Shown here piece by piece: positions 7,493-16,037 of a DNA stretch of 64,000 nt. The number at the start of each line of letters is the position of its first letter. Positions within the stretch are counted from its first letter, which is position 1. Origin of the DNA: Burkholderia sp. Bp9142 (GTDB taxonomy: Bacteria > Pseudomonadota > Gammaproteobacteria > Burkholderiales > Burkholderiaceae). The notes beneath the pieces are model-generated. The model ran no database searches. It saw only the letters and a program-made list of their open reading frames with translations, and was not told the origin of the DNA. Made by a program: the position numbers and the translations under genes. Location of the stretch: positions 87,674-151,673 of the forward strand of contig NZ_QTPP01000016.1 of the NCBI RefSeq assembly GCF_003853415.1, written 5' to 3'.

Positions 7493-8851
7493 ATGACGAC
7501 CCGACGATCGATTCCCTTCGGCCTGATGCTGCAAGGCGCAGGCAGCCACATGAACGCGTGGCGGCATCCGAGCAACCCGCCGGACGCAAGCATCAACCTC
7601 GACTTCGCGATCGGCATCGCGCGCAAGGCGGAAGCCGCCGGCATCGCGTTCGCGTTCGTCGCGGACGGCCTCTACATCAACGAGAAGTCGATCCCGCACT
7701 TCCTGAACCGCTTCGAGCCGCTGACCGTGCTGTCGGCGCTCGCGGTCGCGACCAGGAAGATCGGGCTCGCCGGCACGATCTCGACGTCGTACAGCGAGCC
7801 GTTCACGGTCGCGCGCCAGCTCGCGTCGCTCGACGCGATCAGCGGCGGACGGGCGGGCTGGAACGTCGTGACGACGCCGCTCGAAGGCACCGCGAAGAAT
7901 TTCGGCAAGGCGCATCCCGACCATGAACTGCGCTACGAGATCGCCGACGAATACCTCGACGTCGTGCAGGGGCTGTGGGACAGCTGGGACGACGACGCGT
8001 TCGTGCGCGATCGCGCGACCGGACGCTTCTTCGATCGCGACAAGCTCCATACGCTCGACCATCACGGCCGCTTCTTCCAGGTTGCCGGCCCGCTGAACAT
8101 CCAGCGCTCGCCGCAGGGGCAGCCGGTGATTTTCCAAGCCGGCTCGTCCGACACGGGCATCGGGCTCGCGGGCAAGTATGCGGATGCCGTGTTCACGCAT
8201 TCGCCGTCGCTCGACGAAACGGCCGCGTTCACGCGGCGCGTGAAGCAAAGCGCGGTCGGGCACGGGCGGCAGCCCGGCGACGTGAAGATCTTCCCGGGCG
8301 TCGGGCCGATCGTCGGCCGCACGGCCGCCGAAGCCGAAGACAAATACCAGGCGATCCGCGACCTGCTGACGATCGACGAGGCGCTCGCGTATCTCGGCCG
8401 CTATTTCGATCATCACGATTTCACGCAGTACGCGCTCGACGCGCCGTTCCCCGAACTCGGCGACGTCGGCCGCAACAGCTTTCGCTCGACCACCGACCGG
8501 ATCAAGGCCGACGCGAAGCGCAAGAACCTCACGCTGCGCGAGACGGCGCTCGCCGTCGCGACACCGCGCCCGAACTTCATCGGCACGGCCGAGCACGTCG
8601 CCGACGAGCTGATCCGCTGGCACGACGCCGGTGCCGGCGACGGCTTCATCCTCGGCTTCCCGGTGCAGGCCCAGGGCGTCGATGACTTCGTCGAGCTCGT
8701 GATTCCCGTACTCGAGGCGCGCGGCCGCTACAGCCGCGACCTGCCGGGCAGCACGCTGCGCGACCACCTCGGCCTGCCGCGCAAGGCGAGCCGCCATGCG
8801 GCACCCGGCACGTTGCACAAACAGGACGACGCGGCCGAAGCGCACGCGTAA
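7493..8851 (+). CDS. NtaA/SnaA/DmoA-family FMN-dependent monooxygenase (YtnJ/YxeK-like)
   Basis: A 452-residue large-subunit LLM monooxygenase. Family signatures include GSHMNAWRHP, FAFVADG, EPLTVLSALA, the GTISTSYSEPF loop, SGGRAGWNVVT, HHGRFFQVAGPLNIQRSPQG and QAGSSDTGI. Relatives oxidise nitrilotriacetate, dimethyl sulfide, dibenzothiophene sulfone and, in Bacillus, N-acetyl-S-alkyl-cysteines. Only 7 bases separate it from the upstream monooxygenase. From context I infer C-S bond cleavage of an imported acetylated sulfur amino acid. A flavin reductase must be supplied from elsewhere. Confidence 0.92.
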   Translation: MTTRRSIPFGLMLQGAGSHMNAWRHPSNPPDASINLDFAIGIARKAEAAGIAFAFVADGLYINEKSIPHFLNRFEPLTVLSALAVATRKIGLAGTISTSYSEPFTVARQLASLDAISGGRAGWNVVTTPLEGTAKNFGKAHPDHELRYEIADEYLDVVQGLWDSWDDDAFVRDRATGRFFDRDKLHTLDHHGRFFQVAGPLNIQRSPQGQPVIFQAGSSDTGIGLAGKYADAVFTHSPSLDETAAFTRRVKQSAVGHGRQPGDVKIFPGVGPIVGRTAAEAEDKYQAIRDLLTIDEALAYLGRYFDHHDFTQYALDAPFPELGDVGRNSFRSTTDRIKADAKRKNLTLRETALAVATPRPNFIGTAEHVADELIRWHDAGAGDGFILGFPVQAQGVDDFVELVIPVLEARGRYSRDLPGSTLRDHLGLPRKASRHAAPGTLHKQDDAAEAHA

Positions 8852-8910
8852 GACCGATGCGCCGCCGCGCGCGGCGCGCCCGACCGACCCGATCGACGAC
8901 CTTCACCGAC

Positions 8911-10695
8911 ATGAGCGACACGACCCATCTCGGCGGCGCGCTGCCGCCACTCACTTCCCCCGGTGTCCGCGACGCCGGCACGCGCCTGCGCATCGTGCCG
9001 GCCCGCCACCGGTCGCGCACGGCCGGCACGGTGCTCGCGCTCGTGCTGATTGCACTCGCGCTGCATTCGATCCTCGGCAACCCGCAATGGGGCTGGCCGG
9101 TATTCGCCGAATGGTTCCTGTCGCCGCCGGTGCTGTCGGGACTCGCGCGCACGCTGGTGCTGACGCTGCTCGGCGCGGTGTTCGGCTTCGCGCTCGGCGC
9201 GTTCGTCGCGCTGGCCCGGCTGTCGCGCTCGCGCCTGCTCGCCGCGAGTGCGTGGACCTTCGTGTGGCTGTTCCGGTCGATTCCGCTGATCGTGCTGCTG
9301 CTGATCCTCAACAACCTCGGCTACCTGTACGAACACGTGCGGCTCGGCGTGCCGTTCACCGACATCGTGTGGTTCGACACGCCGACCACCGACCTGATCA
9401 GCCCGTTCCTCGCGGCCGTGCTCGGCTTGACGCTGAACCACGCGGCGTTTTCCGCCGAGGTGATTCGCGGCGGGATTCTCGCGGTCGACCAGGGGCAGCT
9501 CGAAGCCGCCGCGGCGCTCGGCCTGCCGAGCGGCCGCCAGACCGCGCGGATCGTGTTGCCGCAGGCGATGCGCGCGATCCTGCCGACCGCGTTCAACGAC
9601 CTGATCACGCTCGCCAAAGGCACGTCGATGGTCTACGTGCTCGCGATGCCCGAGCTGTTCTATACCGTGCAGGTGATCTATCGCCGCAATCTCGAGGTGA
9701 TTCCGCTGCTGATGGTCGCGACCGTCTGGTACCTGATCATCCTGACCGTGCTGTCCGCGATCCAGGTGCAGGTCGAGCGCCACTATGCGCGCGGCGCGCT
9801 GCGCAACCCGCCGCCGTCGGCGCTGACGTTCGTGCTGGCGCGCGTCAGTGCGCTGCGGCGGCGTGCCGCGGCACGCAACGCGACAGTCGCCGCGACGGCC
9901 CGCGACCACGCCGCGGCCGCGCCGGTGCCGCACGCCGGCGGCGAAGTTGCCGTGCACCACGTGTCGAAGCAGTTCGGCATGCAGCGCGTGCTCGACAACG
10001 TGTCGTTCGTCGCGCCGCGCGGCAGCGTGACGGTGATCGTCGGGCCGTCCGGCTCCGGCAAGTCGACGCTGCTGCGCACGATCAACCATCTCGAACGCGT
10101 CGACGACGGCTTCATCGACATCGACGGCGAGCTGATCGGCTATCGGCGCGACGGCGACGTGCTGCACGAGCTGAAGGAGCGCGACGTGCTGAAGCGGCGC
10201 ACGGCGGTCGGGATGGTGTTCCAGAACTTCAACCTGTTTCCTCACCTGACGGTGCTCGAGAACCTGGTCGAGGCGCCGGTCGCCGTCGCGGGCGTGACGC
10301 GCGATGCCGCCGAGCGCACCGCGCGCACGCTGCTCGCGCGCGTCGGCCTCGCCGATAAAGCCGATGCGTATCCGCGCCAGTTGTCCGGCGGCCAGCAGCA
10401 GCGCGTCGCGATCGCGCGGGCGCTCGCGTTACGCCCGAAGGTGCTGCTGTTCGACGAGCCGACGTCGGCGCTCGATCCCGAACTGGTCAACGAAGTGCTC
10501 GACGTGATCAAGGAGCTCGCGCGCTCGGGCACCACGCTCGTGATCGTCACGCACGAGATCGGTTTCGCGCGCGAAGTCGCGGACAACGTGCTGTTCATGG
10601 AGCGCGGCCGCGTCGTCGAGTCGGGGCCGCCCGCCGTCGTGCTCGACGCGCCGACCCATCCGCGCACGCGCGCGTTCCTGTCGCGGGTGCTGTGA
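8911..10695 (+). CDS. Fused ABC importer: amino-acid-type permease plus ATPase
   Basis: A 594-residue fusion of two normally separate polypeptides. Residues about 35-300 are a His/Glu/Gln-type permease with TM segments, the FRSIPLIVLLL segment and an EAA loop (QLEAAAALGLPSGRQTARIV...PQAMR). After an Ala/Arg-rich linker of about 40 residues, the ATPase has Walker A GPSGSGKST, the Q-loop VFQNFNLFPHLT, signature LSGGQQQR and Walker B VLLFDEPTSALDPE, plus the H-loop VTHE. I chose ATG 8911 because upstream codons are Arg-rich and non-family. One gene therefore supplies both inner-membrane functions, and two binding proteins flank it. Confidence 0.93.
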   Translation: MSDTTHLGGALPPLTSPGVRDAGTRLRIVPARHRSRTAGTVLALVLIALALHSILGNPQWGWPVFAEWFLSPPVLSGLARTLVLTLLGAVFGFALGAFVALARLSRSRLLAASAWTFVWLFRSIPLIVLLLILNNLGYLYEHVRLGVPFTDIVWFDTPTTDLISPFLAAVLGLTLNHAAFSAEVIRGGILAVDQGQLEAAAALGLPSGRQTARIVLPQAMRAILPTAFNDLITLAKGTSMVYVLAMPELFYTVQVIYRRNLEVIPLLMVATVWYLIILTVLSAIQVQVERHYARGALRNPPPSALTFVLARVSALRRRAAARNATVAATARDHAAAAPVPHAGGEVAVHHVSKQFGMQRVLDNVSFVAPRGSVTVIVGPSGSGKSTLLRTINHLERVDDGFIDIDGELIGYRRDGDVLHELKERDVLKRRTAVGMVFQNFNLFPHLTVLENLVEAPVAVAGVTRDAAERTARTLLARVGLADKADAYPRQLSGGQQQRVAIARALALRPKVLLFDEPTSALDPELVNEVLDVIKELARSGTTLVIVTHEIGFAREVADNVLFMERGRVVESGPPAVVLDAPTHPRTRAFLSRVL

Positions 10696-10729
10696 TGCGC
10701 GCCGCTCCCCACCTGCGAGGCAACCGGCG

Positions 10730-11662
10730 ATGATCGACCGACGCCAGTTCATGACCGCCGCGCTCGCGGCCGCAGCCGGCCTGCGGTGGCACGCGGCCGA
10801 GGCCGCCGCCGCGACGGCGGACCTTGATCCGCGCCAGGCCGGCCGGATCCGCGCGTCGCGCGACGATGCGGCGATTCGCGCGGCAAGCCCCTACCGCTGG
10901 GTGCGCGACGGGGCCTTCACGGTCGCGATCTCGCCGCACGCGCCGCCGGTGTCGACCTACGCGACCGACGCGCGCACCGTGGTCGGGGCCGATCCCGACT
11001 ATGCGCAGCTCGTCGCCGACGCGCTCGGCCGCACGCTCGTGCTGGTGCCGATCGCGTGGGCCGACTGGCCGCTCGGGCTCATGTCGCGCAAGTACGATGC
11101 GGTGATCTCGAACGTCGGCGTGACCGAGAAACGCAAGGAGAAGTACGACTTCACGACCTACCGGCTCGGGCTGCACGGCTTCTATGTGCGCACCGCGAGC
11201 CCGATCGCGAGGATCGCCGAACCGAAGGACGTCGCGGGCCTGCGCATCATCACGGGGGCGGGGACGAGCCAGGAGCGCATCCTGCTGGAATGGAGCCGGC
11301 GCAACGTCACGCAAGGATTGAAGGCAACCGAGCTGCTCTATTTCGACGACGATGCGGCGGCCCGCATCGCGCTGCTGTCGGGCCGCGCCGATGCCGAGCT
11401 GAATCCGAATGCATCGCTCGCGTACGAGGCCGCGCGCGACGGCAGGATCCGCCGGGTCGGCGTCGTCAACGCGGGCTGGCCGGCGAATGCCGATGTCGCG
11501 ATCGCGACACGTCGCGGCAGCGGGCTCGCGCCGGCGCTGACGCTCGCGACGAACGCGCTGATCGGCAACGGCCGCTACGGGCAGGCGCTCGCGCGCTGGG
11601 GGTTGCAGAGCGAGGCAGTCGCGCGCGCGGAGACGAATCCGCCCGGGTTGCCGTCGTTCTGA
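10730..11662 (+). CDS. Second ABC substrate-binding protein, paralog of the one at 5453
   Basis: A 310-residue polar amino-acid-type binding protein. The N-terminus MIDRRQFMTAALAAAAG carries an R-R-Q-F-M Tat-like signal, unlike the Sec-type signal of its paralog. Shared landmarks are PPVSTYATDARTVVG, WADWPLGLMSRKYDAVISN, TEKRKEKYDFTTY, ATRRGSGLAPAL and NPPGLPSF. It follows the fused transporter by 34 bases and is probably the last gene of the operon, before a strong hairpin. Two receptors suggest a broader ligand range for one importer. Confidence 0.9.
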   Translation: MIDRRQFMTAALAAAAGLRWHAAEAAAATADLDPRQAGRIRASRDDAAIRAASPYRWVRDGAFTVAISPHAPPVSTYATDARTVVGADPDYAQLVADALGRTLVLVPIAWADWPLGLMSRKYDAVISNVGVTEKRKEKYDFTTYRLGLHGFYVRTASPIARIAEPKDVAGLRIITGAGTSQERILLEWSRRNVTQGLKATELLYFDDDAAARIALLSGRADAELNPNASLAYEAARDGRIRRVGVVNAGWPANADVAIATRRGSGLAPALTLATNALIGNGRYGQALARWGLQSEAVARAETNPPGLPSF

Positions 11663-11713
11663 CTGGATTTTTGACTGGCTGGACCGGTGTGTCGATGCGT
11701 CGATGCACGAAAG

Positions 11714-11757
11714 CAACTCGCCCCGGCATATCGTTGTCGAAATACCGGGGCGAGTTG
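11714..11757. terminator. Bidirectional hairpin terminator
   Basis: Perfect 13-bp arms CAACTCGCCCCGG (11714-11726) and CCGGGGCGAGTTG (11745-11757) with an 18-base loop. It lies between convergent genes (binding protein on +, monooxygenase on -). There is no long T run, so termination strength is uncertain. Confidence 0.7.
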
Positions 11758-11776
11758 AAGGATCGAGCGTCGTCGC

Positions 11777-12871
11777 CTATGCCGTCACCGCCGCATCCTG
11801 CCGGTCGAGTTCCGCCACGTGCGCATGAATCGCCGGAATCAGATCGCGCCCGTAGGCCGACGCATCGTCGAGCGGATCGAACCCGCGAATCAGGAAGGTC
11901 GACACGCCGAGCCGGTAATACGCACCGAGCGCCCGCGCGACCTGTTCGGGCGTGCCGACGAGCGCGGTCGAATTCCAGCGCGCGCCGGTCAGGTTCGCGA
12001 CACCCATCCACAGCCGCTCGTCGAGCACATCGCCCTGCGCGGCCGCGGCCATCAGCCGCTGCGAGCCGGCATTCTGCGGCGCATGGCCGGCGATCGGCTG
12101 GCCGTTCGCGACGCGCGCCGCCCGCACGCGCTCGCGGATCGCCTCGGCCTTCTCCCACGCGGCGGCTTCGGTGTCCGCGACGATCGGCCGGAACGACACG
12201 CTGATGCGCGGCGCGCGTCCGAACGGCGCGGCAGCGGCCCGCACGCGTGCGATCTGCTCGCGCACCGCGGCGAGCGGCTCGCCCCACGTCATGTAGACGT
12301 CCGCGTGCTGCCCGGCCACGGCCAGCGCGGCCGGCGACGAACCGCCGACATAGATCGGCACGTGCGGCCGCTGCGCGCCCTTGACGACCGGCGACGCGCC
12401 GCGCAGCCGGTAGAACGCGCCGTCGTGATCGACCGGCGCGTCGGCGAGCCAGATGCGTTTGAGCACGTCGAGATATTCGCCGGTGCGGCGGTAGCGCGCG
12501 TCGTGCGGCACGAAATCGCCGTCGCGCTGCAGGTCGGTGTCGTCGCCGCCTGACACCACGTTCAGCGCGAGCCGGCCGTTGCTGAAGGCGTCGAGCGTCG
12601 CGATCTGCCGCGCGGCAGCCGACGGCACGATGACCCCCGGCCGGTGCGCGAGCAGGAGGCGGATGCGTTCGGTCGCGGCGGCCGCGAACGACGCGACGAT
12701 GAAACCATCCGCCGCGTTGCTGAAATGGCCGACCAGGATCTGGTCGAAGCCGGCGGCTTCGTGCGCCTGCGCGAAGCGCCGCACATAGTCGGGCTGGACG
12801 GCGGCGCCGCCCGGTACGTCGACCTCCGCGCCGGGCGTCGCGGTGATCATGCCGATGATGTCTACAGGCAT
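11777..12871 (-). CDS. SsuD-like LLM alkanesulfonate-type monooxygenase
   Basis: A 364-residue FMNH2-dependent monooxygenase of the SsuD branch. Landmarks are the early GFDQILVGHFSNAADG, LLLAHRPGVIVPSAAARQIATLD, the SNGRLALNVVSGGDD loop, RYRRTGEYLDVLKRIW and VPIYVGGSSPAALAVAGQHADVYMTWGEP. Canonical SsuD cleaves alkanesulfonates to sulfite and aldehyde. ATG 12871 has AAGGA about 9 bases upstream. It follows the SsuA-like gene on the same strand by 61 bases, but no ssuB, ssuC or ssuE is present, so transport and flavin reduction must come from another locus. The exact sulfonate or sulfate-ester substrate is unknown. Confidence 0.85.
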   Translation of the reverse strand: MPVDIIGMITATPGAEVDVPGGAAVQPDYVRRFAQAHEAAGFDQILVGHFSNAADGFIVASFAAAATERIRLLLAHRPGVIVPSAAARQIATLDAFSNGRLALNVVSGGDDTDLQRDGDFVPHDARYRRTGEYLDVLKRIWLADAPVDHDGAFYRLRGASPVVKGAQRPHVPIYVGGSSPAALAVAGQHADVYMTWGEPLAAVREQIARVRAAAAPFGRAPRISVSFRPIVADTEAAAWEKAEAIRERVRAARVANGQPIAGHAPQNAGSQRLMAAAAQGDVLDERLWMGVANLTGARWNSTALVGTPEQVARALGAYYRLGVSTFLIRGFDPLDDASAYGRDLIPAIHAHVAELDRQDAAVTA

Positions 12872-12932
12872 GTCGGACTGTCCTTCTCGTGGTTCTGGCG
12901 GTGAATCGGAAATGGCGTGCTCAACGGCACGG

Positions 12933-13898
12933 TCACTGCGCGGCGACCGTCTTCTGCACGGGTGCCGCGAACGCACCGGCATACGAGCGGTCGAGCAGCT
13001 TCGCCGTGTCGTAAGCGGCCGGAATCACGCCGGCCTTGTGCAGGAAGTCGGCGGTGTTCTGCGCATCCTTCGCCGCCGTGTCGTCGACGGGGCCCACGCG
13101 CTGGTGCGCATTGTCGAGCCAGCGGTATGCGACGTCGGGCTCGAGCTTCGCGCGCTTCGCCCACAGGTCCGCGTACTCGCGCGGATGACTGTCGACCCAC
13201 TGGCGTGCCGCCACCACGCGCTTCAGGAAATCGGTGATCTCCGCCCGCCTGGCCGTCGCCGCCTGCTCGTTCGCGGCGACGAAGCTGAGCGCGGGCATCA
13301 GCCCCTGCGCGGTCGTCACGGGCCGTGCGCCCTGCCGCAGCGCGAGCGTGCTGACGAACGGCTCCCACAACGACACGGCGTCGACCGAGCCGTTCGCGAG
13401 CGCGTTGGTCGCATCGATCGGCATCAGGTACGCGTACTTGACCGAATCCGCGCGCAGGCCGGCGTGCTCGAGCGCGCGCAGCACGAGCTGCTGGCTCCAC
13501 GCGCCGCGCCAGACGGCGATGGTCTTGCCCTGCAGGTCGGCGACGGTGCGCACCGGCGAGTTTTTCGGCACGAGGATCGCGACGCCATCGAGGCTCTGCC
13601 GCGACACCGCGACGACCTTCACCGGCGCGCCGCGCGCGGCCAGCGTGAGCAGCGCGGAATCGCCGAGGAAGCCGAGATCGATCGCGTTGCCGTTCAGGCT
13701 CTCCGCGACGGGCGCGGCGGCCTGGAAATGCTTCCACTCGATCGTGTAAGGCAGGTCCTTCAACACGCCGGACGCCTCCATCGACGCCTGGATGTTGAAG
13801 TAGTTCTGTTCACCGACGCGCAGCGTGACGGTGTCTTTCGCGATGCCCGGCTGCGCGGCGAGCGCGAGCAGCAGCGTCGTAACGATTCGGCTCAACAA
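12933..13898 (-). CDS. SsuA-like aliphatic-sulfonate/nitrate-type binding protein
   Basis: A 321-residue periplasmic binding protein of the SsuA/TauA/NMT1 class, with signal peptide LSRIVTTLLLALAAQPGIA. Landmarks are IEWKHFQAAAPVAESLNGNAIDLGFLGDSA, VAVSRQSLDGVAILVPKNSP and DLQGKTIAVWRGAWSQQLV. The start is a TTG at 13898, decided by GGAGAG 6 bases upstream; there is no suitable ATG. It is the first gene of a two-gene unit with the SsuD-like enzyme. It is divergent from the hydrolase-marR operon with about 300 bases between. Confidence 0.86.
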   Translation of the reverse strand: MLSRIVTTLLLALAAQPGIAKDTVTLRVGEQNYFNIQASMEASGVLKDLPYTIEWKHFQAAAPVAESLNGNAIDLGFLGDSALLTLAARGAPVKVVAVSRQSLDGVAILVPKNSPVRTVADLQGKTIAVWRGAWSQQLVLRALEHAGLRADSVKYAYLMPIDATNALANGSVDAVSLWEPFVSTLALRQGARPVTTAQGLMPALSFVAANEQAATARRAEITDFLKRVVAARQWVDSHPREYADLWAKRAKLEPDVAYRWLDNAHQRVGPVDDTAAKDAQNTADFLHKAGVIPAAYDTAKLLDRSYAGAFAAPVQKTVAAQ

Positions 13899-14128
13899 CG
13901 TGATCTCTCCGGAGGTTGGCGGGCAGCCGCGCGACGACGGCGCCCTTGGGTCAGCCTGGCCCGACGGCCGGCGGACGGAATGGAACCGGTGAAGATACGT
14001 CGATCCGCTTCATGAGACAAACGCAATATTCTGCTTTGCAAAGATGCAAATATTTTATGGAAACGCTGCCGCGAAACGGTGCCGTCCGCCGGGTTGCGGG
14101 GACGCCGTTCGAATGATTCCTCGACAGA

Positions 14129-14146
14129 TATTTCGTACGCGAAATA
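14129..14146. promoter_or_regulatory. MarR-type operator, distal copy
   Basis: Perfect palindrome TATTTCG-TACG-CGAAATA. Its centre is 30 bp (about three helical turns) from the next copy, so two dimers could bind the same face of the DNA. It lies upstream of the operon that encodes a MarR protein, so autoregulation is inferred. Confidence 0.65.
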
Positions 14147-14158
14147 CATCGCGAACTA

Positions 14159-14176
14159 TATTTCGCATACGAAATA
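14159..14176. promoter_or_regulatory. MarR-type operator, proximal copy
   Basis: Perfect palindrome TATTTCG-CATA-CGAAATA, 22 bases upstream of the hydrolase ATG. It is placed to block transcription or early elongation. Confidence 0.65.
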
Positions 14177-14198
14177 ACTACCCGAAACGAGGACAGCG

Positions 14199-15116
14199 AT
14201 GAGCTCAGAACCCATCGAATTTTCCGCCGCCGACGGCTATACGCTGCACGGCACGCTGTGGTCGCCGGGCGTGCCGCCGCGCGCGCTGGTGCTGATCCAT
14301 CCGGCAACCGCCGTGCCGGAGCGGCTGTATGCGGGCTTCGCGCGCTTCCTGACCGGGCGCGGCTTCGCGGCGCTGACCTACAACTATCGCGGCATCGGCG
14401 CGTCGCGGCCCGCGCGGTTGAGCGCGCTGCCGGCCCGCATGCGCGACTGGATCGAGCTCGACGTGGGCGCCGCGACCGCGTGGGCGCGCGAGGCGTACGA
14501 CGGGCTGCCGCTGCTGGCGGTCGGGCATAGCGTCGGCGGCCACGCGATCGGGCTGTCGGCCGGCACCGCGCACCTGCGCGCCGCCGTGCTCGTCGCCGCG
14601 CACGCGGGCAGCACGCGGCTGATTTCCCGCGCGGCGGAGCGGCTGAAGGTGCGGCTGATCCTGCGCGTGCTCGGCCCGCTTGCGTCCGCGCTGCTCGGCT
14701 ACGTGCCCGGCAAGCGGCTCGGGCTCGGCGAGGATCTCCCCGCCGGCGTGTTCCGCGAATGGAGCCGCTGGACCACGCTGCCGCGCTACTTCTTCGACGA
14801 CCCGACGCTCGGTGCGGCCGAGCGTTTCGCGAAGCAGCGGTTGCCGATCCTCGCGCTCGGCTTCGACGACGATCCATGGGCGAACCCGCCTGCGATCGAC
14901 CTGCTGGTAAGCTACCTGACCCGGGCGGCCGTCGAACGCCGCCAGATCGATCCGCACGCCGCAGGCAGCGGGCCGGTCGGGCACATGGGCTTCTTCCGCA
15001 GCCGGCCCGGCGCCGTGCTGTGGCCCGCGGTCGCCGACTGGCTCGCGCAGGCGCTCGATGCGCCGCGCGAGGCGGGCCGTCCGTCCCTTTCCATTGCTGC
15101 CGGGAACCGAGCTTGA
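14199..15116 (+). CDS. Alpha/beta-hydrolase
   Basis: A 305-residue alpha/beta-fold hydrolase. The oxyanion region is VLIHPATAVPERLYAGFARFL, followed by LTYNYRGIGASRP. The nucleophile elbow is G-H-S-V-G-G, and a late His sits in GPVGHMGFFR. Substrate is not deducible; members include esterases and putative exported-lipid hydrolases. Its stop codon overlaps the TTG start of the marR gene, so the two are translationally coupled. Two palindromes upstream suggest control by that MarR protein. Confidence 0.85.
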   Translation: MSSEPIEFSAADGYTLHGTLWSPGVPPRALVLIHPATAVPERLYAGFARFLTGRGFAALTYNYRGIGASRPARLSALPARMRDWIELDVGAATAWAREAYDGLPLLAVGHSVGGHAIGLSAGTAHLRAAVLVAAHAGSTRLISRAAERLKVRLILRVLGPLASALLGYVPGKRLGLGEDLPAGVFREWSRWTTLPRYFFDDPTLGAAERFAKQRLPILALGFDDDPWANPPAIDLLVSYLTRAAVERRQIDPHAAGSGPVGHMGFFRSRPGAVLWPAVADWLAQALDAPREAGRPSLSIAAGNRA

Positions 15117-15544
15117 GCGAACACCGACGACTGTTTTTCCTGTTGAACATCGGCCAGCGGCGCGTGCAGCGCTGGGTCGACCGCAAGGCCGAGACCGATG
15201 CGCGCGCCAGTGCCGCGCAGGCCGGCGTGCTGTTCTGCCTCGCGAAGCAGGATGGCGCACTGATCGGCGAAGTCGGCACGGTATTGCAACTGGCGCCGTC
15301 CGCGATGACGGGGCTCGCCGACCGGATGGCGAAGGCCGGCCTGCTCGCGCGTCACGCCGATTCGGACGACGGGCGCGCGACGCGCCTGTTCCTGACCGAC
15401 GAAGGTCACGCGGCGCTCAAGCGTGCGCGCGTGCTGCTGCGCGAGTTGAACGGCAAGCTGTGCGACGGGTTTTCCGACGACGAACTCGACGTCGTCGCGC
15501 GCTGGCTGCACGCATTGCAGGAGCGCTTTCCGGCGGAGCGCTGA
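15113..15544 (+). CDS. MarR-family transcriptional regulator
   Basis: A 143-residue winged-helix regulator. The wHTH core reads GEVGTVLQLAPSAMTGLADRMAKAGLLARHADSDDGR-TRLFLTDEG, the classic MarR recognition helix and wing. I start it at TTG 15113, which overlaps the hydrolase stop (TTGA) and gives LSEHRRLFFLLNIGQRRVQRW, a normal N-terminal dimerisation helix. A GGGA lies about 9 bases upstream. It likely represses its own operon through the two upstream 18-bp palindromes and responds to a substrate or product of the hydrolase. Confidence 0.88.
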   Translation: MSEHRRLFFLLNIGQRRVQRWVDRKAETDARASAAQAGVLFCLAKQDGALIGEVGTVLQLAPSAMTGLADRMAKAGLLARHADSDDGRATRLFLTDEGHAALKRARVLLRELNGKLCDGFSDDELDVVARWLHALQERFPAER

Positions 15545-16037
15545 ACCGCGCCGGCGGCGCAGCGCATCGATCGCAGCAGACAGCGCCGTATCGACACGGT
15601 GCGACGCGATCGTCACGATCGAAAGCGATTGTGATTCGCGCTTCCGATTCGTCTCGCGCGCACGCGCCGCGGCAAATTTTGCGTTCCGCGCGCACCGTTT
15701 TTCGGCAACGCTTTCCGACTACGCTCTGTTACAAAAAATTACCTCCCGCGCTGCATAGGGTCGCCTACATTGCAATCCACTTCGACGCATTCGTCATATG
15801 CACCGACCGGCCTTCCTGTCGGGTCCGCATCGCCTGACCCACCCGACAAGCAATGAAAACGAAGAGGAGTCTTGACCGACGTGCTGGCGGCATCCAGCAC
15901 ACGCGGATTGCGATGACCGTAACGGCCCCCTGAACGACCCGCCCCGGCGCGTGCACGGCATCCGTGCCGCCGCGTACCGGTGCGCGTCGCGCCGCCGTGC
16001 CGCGCCATCGCCGCCGCACGTCAACGAGGAGCAGTCC
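15545..16037. other. Intergenic region, about 490 bases, no gene seen
   Basis: It contains an AT-richer block around 15670-15790 that could hold the promoter of the secreted propeller protein. A short dyad GCTGG-CGGCAT-CCAGC lies near 15882. Small frames here lack family features. Nothing else is convincing. Confidence 0.4.

Larger units (their letters stand above)
13899..14198. other. Divergent regulatory region between ssuA-like gene and hydrolase operon
   Basis: An AT-rich island stands out in GC-rich surroundings. It holds a perfect 10-bp palindrome CTTTGCAAAG (14034-14043) inside an AATATT-flanked block, and then the two TATTTC-N6-GAAATA sites. No coding sequence is credible here. Promoters for both directions are expected. 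Confidence 0.55.
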
